DNA of 64,000 nt from an uncultured Clostridia bacterium (GTDB lineage Bacteria > Bacillota > Clostridia > TANB77 > CAG-508): the NCBI GenBank assembly GCA_944392605.1, contig CALXXE010000002.1:118663-182662 (forward strand), given 5' to 3'. The translations under genes were made by a program, and so were the position numbers. Below the pieces are notes generated by a model. That model was not told where the DNA came from. It did no database searches and saw only the letters and a program-made list of their open reading frames with translations. This document shows, piece by piece, positions 24,585-37,800 of the stretch (its first letter is position 1; every line of letters begins with the position of its first letter).

Positions 24585-27500
24585 ATGAGTAGATTAAAGA
24601 AAATAGCACTCACTGTAGCAATTACGGTACTTGCAATATTAGGGATTACAACTATTTCAAATGCATATCAAGTAGGACAAACTATATCATTAACTCAAAG
24701 TCAATATTTGAATAGTAGTAATATATTTTGTATGGAGCATACGCAACATACTATAAGCTTAATGTACTATAGAATTATATCAAATGTAAGAATCGAAGGA
24801 ACGAAATCTACGGACCATACAGGAAAGACTATAGATAGTTTTGATAATGCTAGATTTGCATATATATTGTCACAAGACAATGGTCCTAGTAAAAGAACAG
24901 GACCGGTGCAAAATGCTATTTGGAATTTTGCATATACATGGATGAATAATGTAGGACAATATCATGCAGGACTATATAATGGTTTTGCGGGAAGTGCACG
25001 TGGAACTACATCTTGGCTAGACCAAGCAGCAATAGATTATGCAAACCAAATTTCTGGTTCAAATCAAGTAACAGATAATACAAATAAAGATAATATACAA
25101 GTAGTAGCGTATAATAGAGATGGAAAATCATACATGAGAATAGGACCATTTAACTGGACATTTGGAGGAACAATAACTGAAATTAACGTGTTCGACCAAG
25201 ATTCTAACCCTATATCAGAAAAATTGTATAGTAGTTTCTCAGGAACAACAGAAAACTTCTTTGATGTAAGTGGCATAAAATCTGGTACAGATTTCTATAT
25301 CTCTGTACCAATAGATGGAAACGTTACAAAAATAACTAAGATAACTGGAAAAGCACAAATGGAAGTTAAAGGTGTAAACATTTGGTTCTTAGAAGCAACA
25401 GAAGGATATCTACAAAATATGATAATAAGAGAACCATATACAACTACTGTACCTATAGAAATAGACTTTGATTATGATATAGATTTAACAGGAAGATTAA
25501 GAATAGTAAAAGTAAATAAAGATAATCATGAATTTAAATTACCAGGAGTAGGATTCTACATTATGAATGATGATATAGGAAAATATGTAAAACAAAATGA
25601 AGATGGAAGTATTTCATATGTAGACACTAAGGAAGAAGCAACAGAGTTTATAACAGATGAAAATGGTGAAATCTATATTGAAAATTTAATAGTAGGACAT
25701 TATACAGCTTATGAAACTCAAAATCCAAATTACGGATATGAATTCTTAACTGATGGACGAACAACAGAAATAAAGAAAGATGAAACGACAGTATTTATGA
25801 TTGAGAACAAGCAAATATATGTAAAACTATCAGGAATTGTATGGGTAGACAAAATATCAGGAAAACAATCATATAGAAATGACTTATTTAAAGACAATGA
25901 TTATGATGATGCAGATATTTTATTAGACGGAATTACAGTAAGATTAAAAGATAGAACAACAGGTGAGACTGTAATGGAAACAACTACAGCAGATGGTGGA
26001 GCATATTTGTTTATGGATGTTCTAATTGAAAATCTACAAAATTATTACATCGAATTCGAATATGACGGATTAACATATACTAATGTAATTCCACATCTAG
26101 AGAATGAAGAAAATGGTTCTAAATCTGCAGAAAATGCAGAAGTAAGAGATAGATTTAATAAGAACTTTAGTACTGTAGAGGGTGGACAAACAGAAGATAC
26201 TGGAATTACTCTTGATGAGAACGGAAATAAAGTTCACGATTTAAGTTATAACTTAGATCAAAACGAACATACAGCAACATTAATAAATAATGGACAATAC
26301 TTAATTACAGGAAATACTGATGAGACTGGATATAGTATTTGGGATAACTTTACATATGGTATGGAAGAAATTAAATGGATTAACCAAGGTTTATATGAAA
26401 GAGAACAACCAGATATGGCATTAATTAAAGACTTGGAGAATGTAAGAGTTGCAGTTAATGGATATCAACATGTATATCAATATTCACAAAGATTCTTAAA
26501 TCAAGGTGAATATGGCGATGGATTTAATGTTGGTGTAAAATTCGGTAATAAATATGGATCTATGTCATATACAAGAGCAATTTATAAAGCAGACTACGAA
26601 TATATAAATGAAGAAGATCCAAGTAAAGAGTTAAAAGTTTATGCAACATATAGAATTGCTTTAAGAAATGAATCTACAAATCTAATTACTCAAATAAATA
26701 GTATAGTAGATTACTATGATAGTAACTATACGCTTCTGAGAGCAGGAACAGCTTTAGATGAAAATGGAAGTATAACAGGTGAGGAACTTGTTCATACAGA
26801 TACAACATATAATGATGAATATTCAAAGACAGTAATAGAAACAAATACTAGATTAGAAGCGCAAAAACAAGCTGACATTTATGTAGAATTCCAATTAAGT
26901 AGAGAACAAGTAGTTACTTTACTAAATGATGGAGAAGTTCTAGATAATGTAGTAGAAATTAATTCTTATTCAGTATTTGATGCAGATGGAAACGTATATG
27001 CAGGTATAGATAAAGATTCTAACCCAGCAAACGCAACTCCAGGAAATGAAGCAACTTATCAAGATGATACAGATTCAGCACCAGGATTTAAATTAGAGCT
27101 TGCAGATGCAAGAACATTATCTGGTAAAGTCTTCTTAGATTCAACAACTGGAGAATTAATGACAGGTGAGGTAAGACAAGGTTCTGGAGCATATGAAGAA
27201 GGAGAATTAGGAATTCCAGGAGTGGCAATTACATTAACAGAAAATACAGGAAGCGGAAAAGTATATACGGCTACAACAGATGAAAATGGAGATTTCTTAA
27301 TTACAGATTATATACCAGGTGATTATACTTTAACATATACTTGGGGAGATGACACATATACAGTACAAAACTATAAAGGAACAGTATATGATAGCTCAAG
27401 AGACCAAACAAATAAACAATGGTTTAAAGAAGATGTAGATACAAGAAAAACAGATGCTATTGATAACTATAACCAAGATCAAGAAGCACCAAAAGGTTCA

Positions 27501-28514
27501 AGAATACAAATAGATGAAGAACTTAAGACAATAACAAATAGCACTGAAATAACAAGACATCAAATGGATTCTACAACTCCTACAATGGGAATTGGTGTAG
27601 AATATGATAGCGTATATACAGCATCTTCAGGAGATAGATATACTTATGAGATCAACAATGTTGATTTTGGTATAGTAGAAAGAGCAAGACAAAAACTAGA
27701 CTTAGCTAAGAGAGTAGGGAGTGTAAAAGTAACACTTGCAAATGGACAAGTATTAATAGATGCAACACTTGATGAAGATGGTAATGTAACAGGAGAAGCT
27801 AACCATTTAACTCATATGGGACCATCAGAAACTGCAAGTCCAGAAAATGGATATGTGAGAGTTGAGCTTGATAATGAGTTAATACAAGGTGCAACATTAG
27901 AGGTCGGATATGTAATTACGACAACAAACTTAAGTGAGTTAGATTACTTATCAGAAAACTTCTATAAATATGGAATAGTAGAAGGAGATGTTGTAACAAT
28001 TACTCCAACAGCTATAATAGATTATTTGGATAATGATTGGTCATTTGATAATACAATAAATCCTGATTGGGAAGTTAGAACAGTTGATGAAATTAGAGAT
28101 ATAGTAGCAGAAGTTGTATATAATGATGAGAATTCAACAATTACAGAAAAGACAATTCTATATACAGAAAGTTTAAGTGATGAAAAATTAGAACCAACGC
28201 AATCTGCAAGTATAAACTTATTAGTATCTAAGATATTAACAACATCTGATGATATCTCAATAGATAATGAAACAGAGATTAATAGATTAGATAAGACAGG
28301 TGGTTCTAAACCAGAAGAAACACCAGGAAATTATATTCCAGGTACAGGAAGAACAGAATCAGATGACAACATTGCGGAAACAGTTATTGTCACACCAGCA
28401 ACTGGTGCAAACCTAGCATTTGTTTTACCAATATCAATTGGAGTAATAGCATTAGTAATACTAGGAGTAGGAATCTTCTTAATAAAGAGAAAAGCATTAA
28501 GAAATAAAGAGTAA
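24585..28514 (+). CDS. large surface protein B: probable thioester domain, Cna-B/SdrD B domains, TPATG anchor
   Basis: A 1309-aa exported protein with signal peptide 1-27 (cut near ISNA). Residues about 40-160 look like a thioester adhesin domain: Cys49 in NIFCMEHTQH and Gln109 in GPVQNAIWNF are placed as in the domains that form an internal Cys-Gln thioester and bond covalently to host amines. Then follow a Cna-B-like domain (about 305-410, LRIVKVNKDNHEFKLPGVGF), SdrD B-like modules (about 413-520, LSGIVWVDKISGKQS, and about 845-925, LSGKVFLDSTTGEL), and a beta-rich region with DSNPANATPGNEA. The end has TPATG (1270-1274), a hydrophobic helix and a Lys/Arg tail, a non-canonical sortase signal. 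It is translated from its own AAAGGAGGG site, 21 bp after gene A, so A and B are one operon. No sortase gene is in the window. Confidence 0.85.
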   Translation: MSRLKKIALTVAITVLAILGITTISNAYQVGQTISLTQSQYLNSSNIFCMEHTQHTISLMYYRIISNVRIEGTKSTDHTGKTIDSFDNARFAYILSQDNGPSKRTGPVQNAIWNFAYTWMNNVGQYHAGLYNGFAGSARGTTSWLDQAAIDYANQISGSNQVTDNTNKDNIQVVAYNRDGKSYMRIGPFNWTFGGTITEINVFDQDSNPISEKLYSSFSGTTENFFDVSGIKSGTDFYISVPIDGNVTKITKITGKAQMEVKGVNIWFLEATEGYLQNMIIREPYTTTVPIEIDFDYDIDLTGRLRIVKVNKDNHEFKLPGVGFYIMNDDIGKYVKQNEDGSISYVDTKEEATEFITDENGEIYIENLIVGHYTAYETQNPNYGYEFLTDGRTTEIKKDETTVFMIENKQIYVKLSGIVWVDKISGKQSYRNDLFKDNDYDDADILLDGITVRLKDRTTGETVMETTTADGGAYLFMDVLIENLQNYYIEFEYDGLTYTNVIPHLENEENGSKSAENAEVRDRFNKNFSTVEGGQTEDTGITLDENGNKVHDLSYNLDQNEHTATLINNGQYLITGNTDETGYSIWDNFTYGMEEIKWINQGLYEREQPDMALIKDLENVRVAVNGYQHVYQYSQRFLNQGEYGDGFNVGVKFGNKYGSMSYTRAIYKADYEYINEEDPSKELKVYATYRIALRNESTNLITQINSIVDYYDSNYTLLRAGTALDENGSITGEELVHTDTTYNDEYSKTVIETNTRLEAQKQADIYVEFQLSREQVVTLLNDGEVLDNVVEINSYSVFDADGNVYAGIDKDSNPANATPGNEATYQDDTDSAPGFKLELADARTLSGKVFLDSTTGELMTGEVRQGSGAYEEGELGIPGVAITLTENTGSGKVYTATTDENGDFLITDYIPGDYTLTYTWGDDTYTVQNYKGTVYDSSRDQTNKQWFKEDVDTRKTDAIDNYNQDQEAPKGSRIQIDEELKTITNSTEITRHQMDSTTPTMGIGVEYDSVYTASSGDRYTYEINNVDFGIVERARQKLDLAKRVGSVKVTLANGQVLIDATLDEDGNVTGEANHLTHMGPSETASPENGYVRVELDNELIQGATLEVGYVITTTNLSELDYLSENFYKYGIVEGDVVTITPTAIIDYLDNDWSFDNTINPDWEVRTVDEIRDIVAEVVYNDENSTITEKTILYTESLSDEKLEPTQSASINLLVSKILTTSDDISIDNETEINRLDKTGGSKPEETPGNYIPGTGRTESDDNIAETVIVTPATGANLAFVLPISIGVIALVILGVGIFLIKRKALRNKE

Positions 28515-28535
28515 TAAGAAACAATATTTTTAAAT

Positions 28536-28579
28536 AGTGTAACGAGAGATATAAATTATCTTTTGTTACACTTTTTTTA
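28536..28579 (+). terminator. intrinsic terminator of the A-B surface operon
   Basis: A 16-bp stem with G-T wobbles from AGTGTAAC (28536) to GTTACACT (28565-28572), followed by seven T. Confidence 0.88.
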
Positions 28580-28827
28580 TAAAGAAGTTAATTTAAAAGT
28601 TTTTTACAATTAAAAATCCTACGCAAACAATGAACTTGAGAATTTTTAAATAAAAATGTTAAAAAATGTAATAAAAATGTAAAAGAATCTTAATAAATAA
28701 TGCTTAAATAAGCTTCCCTAAAGACATATGGGTTATTTTCCCATATTAGGAAAAAATACACATTGAAATTGAAAAAAAAAGATTGTAATATTAATATAAG
28801 AATTATTGCAAATGGGGGAAATGTATC
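28580..28827 (+). promoter_or_regulatory. upstream region of the fused A-B surface gene
   Basis: No gene is visible. A hairpin, ATATGGG (28726-28732) with CCCATAT (28740-28746), is extended by outer TTCC-CTAA/TTAGGAA pairing; it has no T-run. Downstream lies a promoter: TTGAAA (28763-28768), 17-bp spacer, TAATAT (28786-28791). Because the hairpin is upstream of the promoter it would act as DNA (operator) rather than in this mRNA. A weak GGGGGAAA ribosome site precedes ATG 28828. Confidence 0.6.
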
Positions 28828-31800
28828 ATGAGTAAAAGAAATGTTGCAAAAATAATTGGTTTAGCTTTGTTAATAGTTTTTGCAATAGTAATGGGAAAAT
28901 TATTATCAAAAACTAGTTTTGGAGCTGACAATGAAGAAAGTGCTATTTTGGAAGGTGCTTTTGACAAATATGTAAATTATGAATTAGAAGATGGAAGTAA
29001 AGGCACATTGGTACAATATAGCATTAGAACAGGAATTAACTATGGAGGTGACTTTTTTGCCGTTAGAAATTCAGAGCTAAATATTACTTTAAATCAAATA
29101 GATGGTAAATATCCAAACGATGTTAAAGTAATTGCAGAGAGTACTAAATCAACAAATGGAAAAACATCTGATATAAGCGAAGACTATAGTTACGATTCTA
29201 GTACGGGTATATTAACAATAAGGACAAGTAATGAAAATGAAAATGGAGAACCTGTATACAATCAAAGACCGGTAGAAAATGACAGAGATGAATTTGTAAT
29301 TATTTCTTATTATGATACATTTACTCAAGATAAAATAGAAAGAGATTTATCTTGTGATGTAACATATAAAGCTATATTATTTACAGATGACAATAGAGAA
29401 GTCTTAACTCAAGGAAGATTAGAACAAAAAGTAACAGATGATGTAGGAGAATTGACATCTGTAGATACGAATATAAGTGATATATATAATGGATACATGA
29501 AATCTAATATTATAAACGGAACAGCTTATGATACAGAATATACAGAAAACAATGAGATAACAATAAGCAAAAAAGAAGCACACCAAAAAATAAAAATAAC
29601 AGAAGAAAATACATTTGTTAATCCAAATGATATAGAATATAAAAGCACAAAGATACTAAAAGATGATATCTTAAATGTATTAGGTGAAAATGGTAAAATT
29701 GAAGTATTAGATGGAAATAATAATGTGATTGCAACAGTAGATAATAGTACAGAGTTTAACGAGAATGGTGAATATATAGTAACATATGGAGACGATGTAA
29801 ATAATATTTCTATAAAAACAAGTGACATAATAAATGAAGGAGTATTGCATATAGAAAATGTAAAGAAAATAAAAAGCAATGAGACAAACTTAGATGATAA
29901 AGAGATTACAAGAAAAATAAATATAGTAGGAATAAATGAAAAAGAAGTAGAAGTACCTGTAGAGGAAACAAGTACAGAAGAAATACCTACAAGTATAAAT
30001 ATCGGAACATTAAACCTTAATACTAATAATGTAAATAATGAACAGCAAAAAGATGAGAACATTGAAAATAATGAGAAAAAAGAAGTTCAAATTGTAGAAG
30101 AAGAGAGTTATAGAATTGAAAAAGAGGATGTAATTGAAGTAAAAGATTCAACAACAAATGTTAGTGTAAATGTTGATAATACTAATTGGACAAATGAAGG
30201 ACAAAATAGTGTTAATTTTGTTATTACTTTAGATTCAAGTACAGCTAAAAATAATTTATTTAAAAATCCAACTATAAAAATAAATTTACCAAAAGAAGTT
30301 GAAAAAGTAATATTAGGTGATAGTCAATTACTATATTCTAATGGATTAGGTTTAGTAAACGTAGAAATTCAAAATAATGAAGATGGAAGTATAAGTATAT
30401 TGGCAACATTAAATGGTAGTCAGACACAATATCAAGAAAGTAATTTAGGATTAGTTACAACGTTAACAATTCCAGCTAATATAATGATAAGAAAAGATTT
30501 AGAAAATAATATGACATCAAAGATCAATACTATATACACGAATGAATATGATAGTACTCAAGGGGAAATAAATCAAGATGTATCAATAACAGCATATATA
30601 GGTCAAAATACTGTAGGAGATAATGTAATATCTAATAATGAAACAAGTATTGGAGAGATTATAGCAGATAAAAAAGATAAAATAATGAATACTGTTTTTA
30701 AAGATATTGATGCAGATGAGTATGGGCTAAAAGTAAAGATAGATGCTTATAAGGGCGATGAAAACAAACCATTAACAGATAGTGATATTGTGTATTCAGG
30801 AGAATATATTACTTATAAAATAACTTATACAACTGAGAAAGAGATAGATAATTTAAAATTTGTTGTAAATATTCCTGAAGGATTAACATATGGAAAGCTA
30901 TCTACAAAATCTGATGATTTATTTGAACGTTCATATGAGTATGAGTTTTTTGAAGACCAAAGAGAAGTAGTAATAGAAGAAGAAAATATAAAATCTGGTA
31001 TAACATATGTTGAACATGTAGATTGTAAAGTAAATGATTTAGAAGAATCTAAAGAGATAGAAACTGATATAAAAACATATATTGAAGAACAAGAAGTAAA
31101 AGATGATAAGATTAAACATGTACTAGAGCATGGTGAAGCTAGCATATTTATAAAGCCACTATTAGATGGTTTTGGAGATGAGTGGGTTTATAATGTTAGT
31201 ATAAATACACCAGAGGAAGAAGCAAGTACGATAAAATTAATATTCCCAGAAGGAGTAAAAATAGAACAACAAACAATAGTGGATTCTCAATCATTTGTAG
31301 TACCATCAGGAGGATTAGAAGAAGAAGCGGTTACATATGAATTCGGAATTGATGAAGAAACTGGAAGGGATAATGTTACAGTTAATATTAGTCGTGGTGG
31401 AAATTTAGAATTAGAAATACATATTAAGATATTAGATCCATCAAAGATAATAGAATTATATAGAGAAAGTCTAAAAACAACAAAATCGGATGAAGACTAT
31501 AATATGAGAGCATATGCTACAATGGAAGTTGGCGGAAAAACATACTATTCAAATGAAGGAAAAACAAAAAGATATACTTATGAAGCATCTGTAACAATGA
31601 CATCTGAAAACGAAGGTGAAGAAGTAGAAAGTGGAGAAGAAATAAACTATAATATCAATGTTAAATGTTTAAGTACGGAATATAATAATTTTGAAGGGTT
31701 AAATGTCAATATAATAGATTATATACCTAAAAATCTTGAAATAAAAAGTATAACTTACGAATACTTCGAAACAGTAGCTGAGGAAGGTGAAGCAGGAAGT

Positions 31801-34800
31801 GGTACAGTAATAGGATTTACAGAAAAGAAAACTAAAACAGAGGATGTATTTTATACAAAAACAGATGCAGATGGAAATGTTTTACCAGATATAGATTTCC
31901 AAACTTGGATACCAAAAGGTGAGAATATAAATATTTTAGTAAAGACAACAGCAAGAAATGTTACAGAAAGGACAGAAATTGAAAATAGTGCAACAATTCA
32001 AGATAAACCAATAGAAGCAGGAGAAAATGAAGAAATAAAAGATTACATAGATCCTCAAACTTCAAATGTTGTAAAACATATAATTGTTCCAAAAAAGGAT
32101 GAACCAGAAGAACCAGATAATCCAGACAACCCAGATAATCCTGATAATCCAGATAACCCAGATAATCCAGACAATCCAGATAACCCAAGTACACCAGATA
32201 ATAAATACGATATATCAGGTGTTGCATGGAATGATATAAATAGAGATGGACAAAGACAAGCAACTGAAGATTTACTATCAGGAATTCAAGTATTACTTGT
32301 AGATTTAGGAGATTCATCTAATGTTAAAGCGCAAACAACAACAACTAATGGAAGATACGAATTCAAAGATTTAGAAATGGCAAATTATATAGTAGTCTTT
32401 AGATATAACACAACACTTTATATGTTAACAGAATATAAAAAGAGTGGAATTTCAGAAGAAGTAAATTCTGATGTAATGGCGCAAACAATAACTTTAGACG
32501 GACAAAAGGAAGATGTAGCAGTTACAGATGAAATTGTCTTAAATCAAGATGAAAACAATATAGACATAGGTTTAATAGGAAAAGATGGTTATGACTTAAA
32601 ATTAGACAAATATATAACTGATGTAACAGTAACAACAGTTAATGGAACAAAACAATATTCATATGATAATACAAAATTAGGTAGAGTAGAAATTAGAGCA
32701 AAAGAATTAAATGGGGCACAAGTTTCTGTAAAATATAGAATTGTTATTACAAATGAAGGTAAGGCATCAACAAAAATAAAAGAAATATATGACTATATTC
32801 CAAATGGTTTAGAGTTTTCAGTTAGCGAAAATTCTAACTGGATAGAAGATAATGGAATACTTGTAAATAGGAGCTTATCAGGAGAATCAATTGATCCAGG
32901 AGAAAGCAAAGAAGTAACATTAACATTAAAGAAGACAATGAGTGAGGAAAATACAGGAACATTTAAAAATGCAGCAGAAATTGGAGCAGTAGAAGATGAG
33001 TCTATAGGAATAAAAGATTCTGATTCAACGCCAGGAAATAGAAATACAAGTGAAGATGATTATTCAGAAGCAGAGCTAATTATTGGTGTAAGTACAGGTT
33101 TAATGACATATATAACTATAGGAGTAATATCAATATTAGTTATAGCAATAATAGTAGCAATAACTATCAAATTTAAAATAAAACCAAGTAAGATAATGAA
33201 AGTAGGAATGTTCCTAGTAGCAATTATAATGATAGGAATGACATCAACTAACACATCATATGCAGCAGTACCATCTAGTGGAAGATATAGATGGTATACA
33301 GAACATACATTTACAGGTTCTCCTGGAGGTGGAGGTACATGCGGTAACTATAATAGAAGAGCTGCAGGAACAGGATGTCCACATTATGGAGGATCAGAAA
33401 GTGCAACTATTTACATAAGTTACTATTTTGGAGGAGATCTTACAAGTGTTTCTTATAGTGGAGAAATTAGCGGAACAGGATATGTTGTATCAGACCCAAT
33501 AAATCTACAAAAAGACAATGAAAAAATTGAAGCAAGATTTGTAAATGGATATTATATATTAGGACCATTTGAGGTTACTTCAAATTCTTCAGAAGACTGT
33601 TCATTAGAAGTAACTGATAAATCAGGTTCAAGAATCGATGGTTGGGCAGCATGTGATGCAAGTGGAAATGCTTGGAGTAGTATTCCTGGAAATACAGATT
33701 TTTATATAAAGTTAACAGAGGAAGCATTTAAAAGAGGAGTTTCTAGTGTTAAATTAACTCAATCTAAATGGTATAAATATACATACCAAGTTTATAAATA
33801 TGCTAGAGCACATTATTATGCAAATGGAGATGCAGGTCAAGCATGTAAAGTATTATATAATGGTAGTGTTATAACAGGTTATGGACATCAAAGTGTTTGG
33901 TCATATGAATTTCAAATCGGACAAGAAGAAAGAAGTAATGAATATAATACAACAGCAACTATCGAATGGACAGATTTTAACTCAACATTAGATTTATTAA
34001 AAGTGGATGCAGATGATCATGAAATTGTAATAGATATAGAAGGAAATATAGTAAAAGATGATGGTTCATTTAACGAAAACTTTACAACAGTGGATGGATT
34101 ATATCATTGGGATAACTTAATTCCAGGAAATTATACTATAACAGAAACAGGAAACGACAACTATGGATATGAAGATAATGTAGGATTACAAGTAACAGTT
34201 CCAGTACCAAGTGGTGAACCTGTAAAATATGAATTTGAAAATACTAAATATACAGGAAACTTAAAGATTGTTAAGAAAGATAAAGACAGCGGAAGTCCAA
34301 TGGCAGATGTTGGTTATAAGTTACAGGCAGAAGAAGGCTATGTAATAGGAATAGATGATAATGAAAATAGAATAACTACGGCACGAGGGCAAGTACATTT
34401 TAGTAATATGGAATATACACAAGATATAAGTCAGGCAACAGAATTCTTTACAGATGACAATGGTGTATCAGAGATTCTTAATATAAGAATAGGAACATAT
34501 ACAGTAATAGAAACATCAATAAACATTGATAAATATGGATATGAGATAGATGATAATTACATATTCTGGAGTAGTAATATGGGTTCAGGACAAGGGGCTA
34601 TAGGTCAAGTAGAAGTAGTAAGAAAAGAATCATTTATTACAACACCAAAGAACCATACATTAACAGATAGTGACTATGATATTATAACATTTGAAAATAG
34701 AAGAAAATGGATTAAGTTATCAGGAGATGTATGGGAAGACATGATAAGTGGAAAAACATCAGAAAGAGACTATAGATACACATCAGGAGATTCTACTGAA

Positions 34801-37800
34801 AATAATCCGGATAAATTAGTAGCAAATGTAACTGTAAAATTAAAAGATGCAAGTGGAAATACAGTACCATTTAAAACAGAGGAAACAGCAAGTAATGTAC
34901 TTTCAGGAAATTACGATGGTAGCAGTAATAGAGGAACAACTGTAAATGAAATCTTAACAGATGAAAATGGACATTATTTAATGGTAGATATATTAATAGA
35001 TGAAATACCAAATTACTATATTGAATTTTCTTATAATGGAATGAGTTATGCATCAGTTCCAGTAATTGAAGCATTATTAAATAATGAAAAAGGTGGAACA
35101 AAAGCAATAGAAAATGCTGATGTAAGAGCAGAATTTAACAGAAAATACTCAGAAATAACACATAGTGGAACAACAGGACCAGTAGGAGAGTCAAGAGATG
35201 ACACAGGAAGAAAAACATATGATTTAAATTATGATACAGATGAATTTTATGATGGAAGCAATCAGCGTAAGAGTACATTAAACTATGGACCAAATGCAGT
35301 ATATGGATATGATGGACAAAAATTCCCAATAAATATGACAGATGAACAATATATGATAACAGCGACAACAAGAGATGCATATCTTTCAGTTGCGGGAAAT
35401 TCAGGATACTTAGATGATATGTATACACCAGATGAGATAAGAAAACAAGAGATAGAAGAAATAGAAAACGTAGATTTAGGTATATATGAAAGAGAGCAAC
35501 CAGATTTAGCATTAATAGAAGATATCGAAACAGTACAAGTATCATTAAATGGATATGTACACACATATAACTATGACCAAAGATTTAGTGCAGTAGATCC
35601 AGTTCAAAATGGAGGATTTAATGTAGGTGTTAAATTCGCAAATGAATATGGTTCAGCAGAATATACACAAACAATATACTCATCAGATGTAGTATATAAT
35701 GGACAAAATCCAGAAAGTCTAGAAGTTTATGTAAGATATAAGATAGCATTAAGAAATGAGGCAACAGACTTATATACTAGAGTAAATGACCTTATAAATT
35801 TCTATGATAATAGATATACAATTGATAGCATTGAAGATGAAGAAGGACATACATTTAATTACACAGATGAAGGAACAATAGGAGATTATAAGAAAGCAAC
35901 AATAGAAGATGTAAATCAAGACTTAGAGTCACAAAAAGTAAAATATGTATATATCACATATAAACTAAATAATGATGCGATAAATGCAGTATTAAATGAT
36001 GATCAAGAATTTGTAAATAATCCATTAGATTCAGTCACAGAAATAGCATCATACTCAACATTCACAGATGGATTTAGTACACATTATGCAGGAGTTGATA
36101 AAGACTCTAGACCAGGATCAGCAGAGCCGGCAAATGAAGAAACATTTGAAGATGATACAGATAGTGCACCAGCATTCAAGTTAGTACTAGAAGAAGGAAG
36201 AGTAATATCAGGAACAGTATGGGAAGATGAGGCTTTGCAAGATTTATTGAATATAACTAATGATCCAAGCAATGGAGTTTATAAAGAAAGAAAAGGTAAT
36301 GGAGAATACGAGCAAGGAGCAGAGAGCGTAGTTAATGGTGTTACAGTAGATTTAATAGTATTATCTAATACATCAGGAGAAATTAGCTCAGAAGAATTAG
36401 CAAATGCAGATTTATCAGGAGAATTAAGTGGAACAGAGCCTACAATAGGATCATTATATCAAAGAGAGGATCTTAATAATCCAGTACCAGCAACTACGAC
36501 AACAGGAACAAATCCAGATACAGGGGAAAATGGATACTATGAATTCTCAGGAGTAATACCAGGAGCATATTTACTAAGATTCACATATGGAAATGAAAGC
36601 ATAATAGTAAGACCTGATGGAACTCAAGAGCAAATAGAAGATGTAGATAAGTATAAATCAACAATCTATAGAGGCGGAAGTGCAGATAATATCGGAGACG
36701 AATATTGGTATAGAACTGAAACATCAGGAGAGCCAAGTGCTCTAAGATGGTCAGATGCTAGAGATCAAGTAGGCATAAATGGAAATGGTAAATATGACCT
36801 TCTAGCAGATAGATTCAATAATACTAAGAGATTCTATTATGGAAATACAGGCGTAGCAAATCCAGAAACATTAACAGCTATAGAGTCAAGATCAAGAGGA
36901 TTCGAAATTAAGATGGATTACGATGTTAACTTAGATAATATGAGTACTTATGCAGAGCAGGATGCGGGACTTAAATTTATATTTGATAATATGGATTTTG
37001 GTATTATAAGAAGACCAATACAAAGACTAGATCTTAATAAGGAAATATCATATATTAAAGTAACATTAGCAAATGGACAAGTAGTAATCGAAGGAGATCC
37101 AAGAACTGAACAAATTGATCACGTAAGATTCCTACCAGATGGAGATGGAGACGGATGTGGAGATGTTCATATCGAGTTAGACAGTGAAATAATGCAAGGA
37201 GCTACATTAACTGTAACATATGATATAATAGCAGACACTATGGATTCTGAAGTAGACTACAAGACAGAGGATTACTATATATATGGAATTCCATCAAGCA
37301 ATATAGATGATATAATAGCACCAGGTATAGAGAGGTTATTCGACTATCTATCAAATGAAATATCATATGATGAAACTAACCAAACTAATATAGATTCAGG
37401 ATGGGAAAATATTAGAAATGAGAGTATGTTTGAAACTTTAGTAGAAGATGGTTACTTATCACAAGAAGCATTTGATGCAATTAAAGAATATAATCAAGTA
37501 TTATCAACAAATGCGTTTGCAGATATGAAAATAGAAAGACGTGTTGAACACTTAGAAGTATCTAAAGTATTATCAAATACAGCAGAGGATTTAATATTTG
37601 ATAATGACTTAGAAGTAAATATATTAACAGGAAGAAGAACAACAAAAGAAGAAGATGATGATGAATATACAATACCAGGAGATTATGTACCAAGTAATGG
37701 ACCAACTGGTGGAGACGATGATTATAGATATGTTACAGTAACGCCTCCTACTGGTGAAAACCAAAATTATATGCCATATATTATTTTAGGAATTAGTGCA

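Noticed and set aside
32101-32200. Possible CRISPR-like short repeats
   Set aside because: The 9-bp unit is in frame and codes Pro-Asp-Asn; there are no spacers.
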